The position numbers and the translations under genes were made by a program. Positions 58,995-64,000 of a DNA stretch of 64,000 nucleotides are shown piece after piece (within the stretch, counting starts at the first letter, position 1; the number at the start of each line of letters is the position of its first letter). The DNA is from Alkalibacillus salilacus (GTDB lineage: Bacteria > Bacillota > Bacilli > Bacillales > Alkalibacillaceae). The stretch lies in assembly GCF_030812915.1 (NCBI RefSeq), contig NZ_JAUSTQ010000003.1:62001-126000 (forward strand), given 5' to 3'. The notes beneath the pieces were generated by a model that had not been told where the DNA came from, did not search any database, and worked only from the letters and a program-made list of their open reading frames with translations.

Positions 58995-60236
58995 TTATTG
59001 TCGTACAAACTGATCATATAAATATTTCATACCGGCATCTGTTGCTGCTTGCCTCACATCTTCTCGGGACCCTGTGAATTGAAACAACTTTGAATAAACG
59101 TTTCCATAAACTGATAGTCCAATATAAACTGTACCCGGTGAAATGGCATCCTCATCATTAGGACCTGCCACACCAGTAAAACTTATCGCAACGTCAGTAT
59201 TTAATTTATTTGCAGCACCTGATGCCATAGCTTTTGCACAGGCGTGACTCACTGCCCCTTCTTCATCTAAAATATTAGCTGGAACGTCAGCGACAACATG
59301 TTTGGCTTGATTGTTATATGTAATCAAACTACCATAATAAAACGATGAAACCCCTGCATGATCTACAATCGTAGATGAAAATAATCCGCCAGTTAAACTC
59401 TCACAAGAAGCTAATGAAATCTTTTGATCTTTGAAGTGTTCAATAACTTGCTCCGTTTTAGATCGAGGTTGATTAACAATGTATTCACCAACGCGAAAAC
59501 GAATGAGCTCTTCTAATTCATCGAACCAATCAGCTGCTTCATCTTTTCGATTAGCTTTCGCAGCTAATCTAACCATCACATATCCATCTCCCGCTAAAGG
59601 GGCGATTGTTGGGTTAGTCTGTGACTGGATTAAGTCAAGTAGTTCAGTTTCTAAAATGGATTCACCTATCCCTTGAAAATATAAAGTACGATAATACAGT
59701 TTACCATCTGTTAAACCAAGCTGATGTAGGTAAGGAATAATACCATTCGACATAATATCTTTCATTTCTTTTGGCACCCCTGGTAAGAAGAACCAGTAAA
59801 CACCCTGATGTTTAAATGCTAAACCTGGTGCCATCCCAACATAATTTTCAAAAGTTTGACCACCGTTAAAATGTAAAGCTTGCTTTCTGTTATTCTCAGT
59901 CATTGAAATGTTACGATCACCAAAAAATTGTTCAATTTGGTTCATGACTTGCTTATCCATCAGCAGAGATGTATCAAATAATTCAGCTGCCACTTCCCGC
60001 GTTAAATCATCTTCTGTTGGTCCAAGACCTCCAGTTACAATGACGAGATCAGACCGATTTTGAGCTTGCTGAAAAACAGCCTTCATTCGATTAGCATTAT
60101 CTCCAACCGTCTGATGATGAAGCACATTTAATCCAACATCATTTAATTTTTTAGATAACCAACTCGCGTTTGTATCAACGATTTGACCAAGCAAAAGTTC
60201 TGTACCTACTGAAATGACTTCACAACGTAACGTCAT
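58995..60236 (-). CDS. cinA: competence/damage-inducible protein CinA
   Basis: 413 residues. MoCF-like N-terminal domain (EVISVGTELLLGQIVDTNASWLS, VTGGLGPTEDDLT, FLPGVPKEM) and C-terminal amidase-like domain (ASCESLTGGLFSSTIVD, VAISFTGVAGPNDE). Overlaps pgsA by 4 nt and precedes recA. Confidence 0.96.
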   Translation of the reverse strand: MTLRCEVISVGTELLLGQIVDTNASWLSKKLNDVGLNVLHHQTVGDNANRMKAVFQQAQNRSDLVIVTGGLGPTEDDLTREVAAELFDTSLLMDKQVMNQIEQFFGDRNISMTENNRKQALHFNGGQTFENYVGMAPGLAFKHQGVYWFFLPGVPKEMKDIMSNGIIPYLHQLGLTDGKLYYRTLYFQGIGESILETELLDLIQSQTNPTIAPLAGDGYVMVRLAAKANRKDEAADWFDELEELIRFRVGEYIVNQPRSKTEQVIEHFKDQKISLASCESLTGGLFSSTIVDHAGVSSFYYGSLITYNNQAKHVVADVPANILDEEGAVSHACAKAMASGAANKLNTDVAISFTGVAGPNDEDAISPGTVYIGLSVYGNVYSKLFQFTGSREDVRQAATDAGMKYLYDQFVRQ

Positions 60237-60811
60237 TTTGAACCCCTCATAACATGCCAGTTTTTCTTAAAGTATTCTACACCAGAAATAACTGTCACTA
60301 AGGCTGCGAGATATAACAAAATTGAGCCGATTGGTAATTCTAAATAGGAAAAAGGGAAATGATGCAAGATGAGAAATGCAGCTGAACCAATTTGTAAAGT
60401 TGTTTTAAGTTTGCCCATTTGGCTTGCAGCAAGAACAATCCCTTCACCAGCAGCTACTAACCTCAACCCGGTAACAGCAAATTCACGGCTTACGATGATA
60501 ATCACAATCCATGCAGGAGCCATTTGTAGTTCAACTAAGCATATCAGGGCTCCTGAAACTAACAATTTATCTGCTAAAGGATCCAAAAACTTACCTAAAT
60601 TAGTCACCAAATTATATTTACGCGCATAGTAACCATCTAACCAGTCTGTTAAGGATGCTAAAATAAATAATATTCCAGCTAACAAGTGGGCTATAGGTAA
60701 CTCATAAGCACCAATATTGAGCTCCCCCCAATTTAAGGGAGTTACGAGAAGGATTATAAAAATGGGAATTAAAAACAATCTGGAAAGTGTGATTTTATTT
60801 GGTACATTCAT
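60233..60811 (-). CDS. pgsA: phosphatidylglycerophosphate synthase
   Basis: 192 residues from ATG 60811 (GGAGGTTTATGT upstream). CDP-alcohol transferase motif DGYYARKYNLVTNLGKFLDPLADK, several membrane helices. First step of phosphatidylglycerol synthesis. Confidence 0.95.
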   Translation of the reverse strand: MNVPNKITLSRLFLIPIFIILLVTPLNWGELNIGAYELPIAHLLAGILFILASLTDWLDGYYARKYNLVTNLGKFLDPLADKLLVSGALICLVELQMAPAWIVIIIVSREFAVTGLRLVAAGEGIVLAASQMGKLKTTLQIGSAAFLILHHFPFSYLELPIGSILLYLAALVTVISGVEYFKKNWHVMRGSK

Positions 60812-60840
60812 ACATAAACCTCCAAAGCTATAGTGTTTCA

Positions 60841-60874
60841 AAAAATAATCCTTTGCTAACTGCAAAGGATTTAT
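60841..60874 (-). terminator. ymfM (rodZ-like) terminator
   Basis: AAATCCTTTGC-agtta-GCAAAGGATT then ATTTTTTG on the minus strand, overlapping the stop region of the upstream gene. Confidence 0.8.
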
Positions 60875-61833
60875 GATTCTTCATTTTGCCATTGAATGAT
60901 TACGTTTTGACGAACCGTGTCATTTGGGTCAATTTCATATTCAATCGGCTGACCGTTCACTTCAACAGTAAATGCACTAGCTAAGCCAATGACTAGCTCC
61001 ATTTCACCACTACTATTTTCGTAAGTATATGTTTCTGGAGCATTTTCAGTGTTGAACATACCTGATATAGGTTGAGAAGTATTGCCATTTTCAGAAACAT
61101 TAACTTGTAGCCACGTCTCACTATCCGTATTCAAGGTGATTTCAACAGGTCCATTGTGTGAAACTTCATAAGTTGTCGTTGGTGTCCCACTCTCATCAAC
61201 GTTTGCCACACTAATTTGAGGTTCACTTGATTCTTCTGATTCTTGATCTGATTCCTCATCTCCATTGTTACTATTATTATCTTGAGATGAATCATTATTG
61301 CCCTCTTCATTTGATGAGTTCTCTTCTTGATTATTATTTTCATCATTATTGTTCTCTTCTTGATTATTCTCATCTTCTTCAGGAGCGCTAATAATTTCTT
61401 CTGAATCATTATTATTCGAATCCTCAGTCATGGCAGGTTGTATAAAGTTGACCACTGAATACCATATAGCAAAACCGACTCCAATTAATAAGATAAAAAC
61501 AAGTAATTTCGGGATCACAGAAAACATCTGCTTATTCTTTTTACCTGATTTACCCGCAGAACGCGATGGAGTCATATATTGATAACTTGCTGGTTCGCTT
61601 ACAGTAGGTAATTCGTTAGCATGTTCATGTAATAGTTCTTCACCATTTAAACCTACAGCATTCGCGTATTCTCGAACAAAAGCCCGTATATAAAAATTCC
61701 CAGGTAAAGTTGACCAGTCATGCGTTTCAATTGCATCTAAATAACGTTTTTGAATTTTAGTTTCTTGAGCTAACTGTTCGACCGTGAGACCTTTGGCTTC
61801 TCTAGCTTCTTTTAGTCTTTCTCCTACTTCCAT
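60871..61833 (-). CDS. ymfM: RodZ-like HTH membrane protein (YmfM)
   Basis: 320 residues. N-terminal HTH_25 domain (GERLKEAREAKGLTVEQLAQETKIQKRYLDAIE), single membrane helix (about 105-130), a low-complexity Asn/Glu/Ser linker (about 138-205) and a C-terminal DUF4115 domain. Role in cell shape/division. The linker is much longer and more repetitive than usual. Confidence 0.92.
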   Translation of the reverse strand: MEVGERLKEAREAKGLTVEQLAQETKIQKRYLDAIETHDWSTLPGNFYIRAFVREYANAVGLNGEELLHEHANELPTVSEPASYQYMTPSRSAGKSGKKNKQMFSVIPKLLVFILLIGVGFAIWYSVVNFIQPAMTEDSNNNDSEEIISAPEEDENNQEENNNDENNNQEENSSNEEGNNDSSQDNNSNNGDEESDQESEESSEPQISVANVDESGTPTTTYEVSHNGPVEITLNTDSETWLQVNVSENGNTSQPISGMFNTENAPETYTYENSSGEMELVIGLASAFTVEVNGQPIEYEIDPNDTVRQNVIIQWQNEES

Positions 61834-61850
61834 TGATTAACACCGTCCAT

Positions 61851-62645
61851 TTAAAAATCAAACATTGAAAATCCATCTTGTTCTTCGAATTCTGGTTTTT
61901 GAATATGTTCATACTCAATTTCTTCATCTACACTATTACGTAATTCAATAAAATAATCAAAGTCATCCAGACTATACTCTGAATTTTGTACAAATGCTTC
62001 AGGGTGTTCAACTACTTTAATAGCAGGGATTCCCATTACTTCCCGAATAAGCCGCCAATGACTTTCCGTTGACCGTTTCACTGAGACCATTCCATCAATT
62101 ATAAATAAATTATTTTTCGCATACTCATCTTTAATTAATTGGCTACGTACTGTTTGTTTTAATAAAGTGCTTGATAAAAACAGCCATCGCTTATTAGCAC
62201 AAACACTTGCTGCCACAATCGATTCAGTTTTACCAACCCGTGGCATACCTCGAATACCGATTAATAAGTGACCTTCCTTTTTAAATAACTCTGCCATAAA
62301 ATCAACAAGTAAACCAAGTTCATCTCGAACGAAACGAAATGTTTTCTTATCATCTGAGTCACTTTTAATATATCGACCATGCATCACAGCGAGGCGATCA
62401 CGTAGTTTAGGTCGTCTAATTTTCGTCACACGAATGGTTTCCATTGTATTTAAAATGCTGATTAAACGATCGATTTGGCGATCATCTTTACTTAACAAGA
62501 GCATACCTCTTCGTTGATTTTCAACACCATTAATCATAATAATATTAATGGATAGCATGCCGAGTAAAGAGGATATATCACCAAGTAAACCAGGCCGATT
62601 ATGTTTAATTTCATACTCTAAGTACCAATCTTTTCGATCATCCAT
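61851..62645 (-). CDS. ymfK: DUF3388 protein YmfK
   Basis: 264 residues. ACT-like N-terminal region (YEIKHNRPGLLGDISSLLGMLSINIIMING) and a P-loop-like segment GIRGMPRVGKTESIVAAS. Conserved in Bacillaceae beside ymfJ and ymfM; function unknown. Confidence 0.88.
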   Translation of the reverse strand: MDDRKDWYLEYEIKHNRPGLLGDISSLLGMLSINIIMINGVENQRRGMLLLSKDDRQIDRLISILNTMETIRVTKIRRPKLRDRLAVMHGRYIKSDSDDKKTFRFVRDELGLLVDFMAELFKKEGHLLIGIRGMPRVGKTESIVAASVCANKRWLFLSSTLLKQTVRSQLIKDEYAKNNLFIIDGMVSVKRSTESHWRLIREVMGIPAIKVVEHPEAFVQNSEYSLDDFDYFIELRNSVDEEIEYEHIQKPEFEEQDGFSMFDF

Positions 62646-62778
62646 CTAATCAGCCTTTCTATAATAAATGTTAACATAATATTCATACATGCTATGTCTA
62701 TCATAAATTATTTTCGTAACAATGAAAAGATAGAATGCAATAAATTATAAATAAAATCCTTTCTTTGGAATCCATTAC

Positions 62779-62822
62779 ATAAAAAACTGGATCGAGTTGA
62801 ATCACCCGACCCAGTTTTTTAA
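62779..62822 (-). terminator. ymfJ terminator
   Basis: AAAAAACTGGGTCGGGT ... ACTCGATCCAGTTTTTT (G-T pairs) on the minus strand, just after the ymfJ stop. Confidence 0.82.
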
Positions 62823-62834
62823 TTGAACCTAAAG

Positions 62835-63095
62835 TTATTCATGAGTTCCCTCATTTTGGACTACTTTGACCATCATATTAGCGATTGTATGTCGCTCTTC
62901 ATCCGAAGCAACATTCCATAAGTCGCGTAGCATCGCTTCTTCATTATTCTTCGCATCAACTTTCGTTGCTAAGTGTTCTCCGACTTGATAAGCCATTTCA
63001 TTAATGGTTTCTTGATTAACACCCTGATCTTGTGCTTGGTGAAGTCGATCACCTAGGAAATCTTTCCATTGTTCAAAATTATCTAAGACGGACAT
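62835..63095 (-). CDS. ymfJ: DUF3243 protein YmfJ
   Basis: 86 residues from ATG 63095 (AAAGGAGGCTTTGC upstream). MSVLDNFEQWKDFLGDRLHQ, LWNVASDEERHTIANMMVKVV. Helical, cytoplasmic, function unknown. Confidence 0.9.
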   Translation of the reverse strand: MSVLDNFEQWKDFLGDRLHQAQDQGVNQETINEMAYQVGEHLATKVDAKNNEEAMLRDLWNVASDEERHTIANMMVKVVQNEGTHE

Positions 63096-63165
63096 CGCAA
63101 AGCCTCCTTTAATTTGTTCACTAGTAGTGTGAACGAAATAGAGACATTTATACACGAGGTTATAT

Positions 63166-63894
63166 TTAGTTTATGCCACCATTCAAACGTAATAACTGAC
63201 CATTAAAGTAACTGGATTGAGGGGAGCATAAGAACTGCACGGCATCAGCAACTTCCTCTGGTTGGCCCATCCGTTGCAAAGGGACATCTTCTAACCAATT
63301 TTCTACTTCTTCATCTGATAAATGTTGATTCATCTTCGTTGCTATTATACCTGGTGCGACACCATTCACTCGTATATTAGATGTACCGACTTCTTTTGAT
63401 AATGATTTAACGAACTGATTTTGAGCACTTTTCATCATGGAATACCACACTTCATTGCTGACTCCGATTTCACCCCAAATAGAAGAAATTACAACAATCG
63501 TCCCTTGTTGGTTTCGAATCATTGATGGCAAGAAGTGTTTTGTAATACGTGTCATCGACTTCACATGAACATGATATAAGTCATCCATTATCTGATCAGA
63601 AGTGTCAGTGATTAAACCGGAATAACTCTGTCCTTGAGCAAAAACAAGTGTATCGATGTTAAATGGAATTGACTTCAATAACTGATCTGTTTCCTGATCT
63701 GATCGTAAATCAGCCTGTACTGTCAGTAAAACAGTGTCGTTGCGTAAATCGTGTTGGATATGTTTAATCACGTCTTTGTTTTTATTGTAATGCAAAATAA
63801 ATTGTCTATTCGGATTAGTTGAAGCTAATTTATTAACAACAGCATATCCAATATCACTACTCGCTCCAATGATCAATATTGTTTCTGTCTGCAC
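63166..63894 (-). CDS. ymfI: SDR oxidoreductase YmfI (EF-P 5-aminopentanone reductase)
   Basis: About 242 residues; GTG 63894 follows AAGGTGAG, with GTG 63903 and TTG 63915 also possible. ILIIGASSDIGYAVVNKLA (NAD site), VISSIWGEIG, YSMMKSAQN (Tyr and Lys), VNGVAPGIIATKM. In B. subtilis YmfI reduces the modification on elongation factor P. Confidence 0.9.
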   Translation of the reverse strand: MQTETILIIGASSDIGYAVVNKLASTNPNRQFILHYNKNKDVIKHIQHDLRNDTVLLTVQADLRSDQETDQLLKSIPFNIDTLVFAQGQSYSGLITDTSDQIMDDLYHVHVKSMTRITKHFLPSMIRNQQGTIVVISSIWGEIGVSNEVWYSMMKSAQNQFVKSLSKEVGTSNIRVNGVAPGIIATKMNQHLSDEEVENWLEDVPLQRMGQPEEVADAVQFLCSPQSSYFNGQLLRLNGGIN

Positions 63895-63895
63895 A

Positions 63896-64000
63896 TTACT
63901 CACCTTCTGGGACAATCGAGCAAACAGTTATTTGATCCTCATCAATCCAAGATTGGAGCTTTTCCTGGAAACGATCAACCGTTAATTGTTCTAATGTCGG
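63896..64000 (-). CDS. ymfH: YmfH-like M16 peptidase (C-terminal end only)
   Basis: 34 codons plus stop: LTVDRFQEKLQSWIDEDQIT, then VCSIVPEGE. The N-terminal part lies outside the window. Identity rests mainly on gene order (ymfH precedes ymfI in Bacillus); it overlaps the start of ymfI. Confidence 0.6.
   Translation of the reverse strand, partial: PTLEQLTVDRFQEKLQSWIDEDQITVCSIVPEGE

Noticed and set aside
60871-61833. Low-complexity Asn/Glu linker in the RodZ-like protein as a sign of frameshift
   Set aside because: Both flanking domains are in the same frame and such linkers vary freely in this family.

Overview
The window is chromosomal DNA of an endospore-forming, low-GC Gram-positive bacterium (family Bacillaceae, possibly a moderately halophilic genus) carrying one nearly complete prophage of about 38.7 kb. 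The right third follows the Bacillus subtilis order ymfH-ymfI-ymfJ-ymfK-ymfM-pgsA-cinA-recA-rny-ymdB-spoVS-(dipeptidase)-miaB-ricA-cotE-mutS-mutL-miaA-hfq-hflX-ynbB-glnR-glnA, all on the minus strand. cotE, spoVS, ricA and ymdB show that the host sporulates. The genus cannot be fixed from sequence alone.

Layout: 1-1924 is host DNA that originally lay downstream of glnA: the C-terminal half of a CYP152 peroxygenase P450, a broken membrane gene, two small membrane proteins and the original glnA terminator. 1925-40716 is the prophage, bounded by a perfect 55-bp direct repeat equal to the last 17 codons plus stop of glnA. 40662-64000 is the host core block, beginning with glnA, whose 3' end is rebuilt by attR.

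Prophage organisation (siphovirus, HK97-type head, probably cos packaging). Plus strand at the right end: integrase and a LexA/CI-like repressor. Leftward on the minus strand: Cro-like protein, DUF771 protein, many small early genes, BRO/KilAC antirepressor, a frameshifted DnaD-type replication protein, RusA, a C5 cytosine methyltransferase, a MazG-like protein and an ArpU-like late regulator; then a cluster of accessory genes (24.0-27.2 kb); then HNH nuclease, small and large terminase, portal, protease, capsid, connectors, tail tube, gpG/gpGT, tape measure, Dit, tail endopeptidase, a tail spike with a glycerophosphodiesterase domain, a phage-encoded glycerophosphodiesterase lipoprotein, holins and amidase.

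The most unusual signal is the accessory cluster. Five transcription units at 24.0-27.2 kb, plus a sixth on the opposite strand at 36.2-36.9 kb, each start with a near-identical 29-bp element. It fits the Bacillus sigma-H promoter consensus (RNAGGAWWW-N11/12-RNNGAATWW) and contains a Spo0A-box heptamer, TGTCGAA. The distance from the element to the start codon is 22-26 nt in all six. Units are separated by similar hairpin terminators, so the region looks like an array of exchangeable cassettes tied to the stationary-phase/sporulation switch. The host spoVS gene in the same window has a sigma-H promoter of the same form. The products (single-pass membrane proteins with beta-rich domains, a coiled-coil protein, a zinc-ribbon protein and small acidic proteins) are not recognised, so their role is open; host-protection or sporulation-linked functions are guesses.

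Other points: the phage replaces the glnA terminator with a look-alike; four matching operator sites surround the repressor/Cro switch; a second tail gene has decayed in the lysis region; and the adjacent tail-spike and lipoprotein glycerophosphodiesterases suggest attack on, and possibly later masking of, a teichoic-acid receptor.
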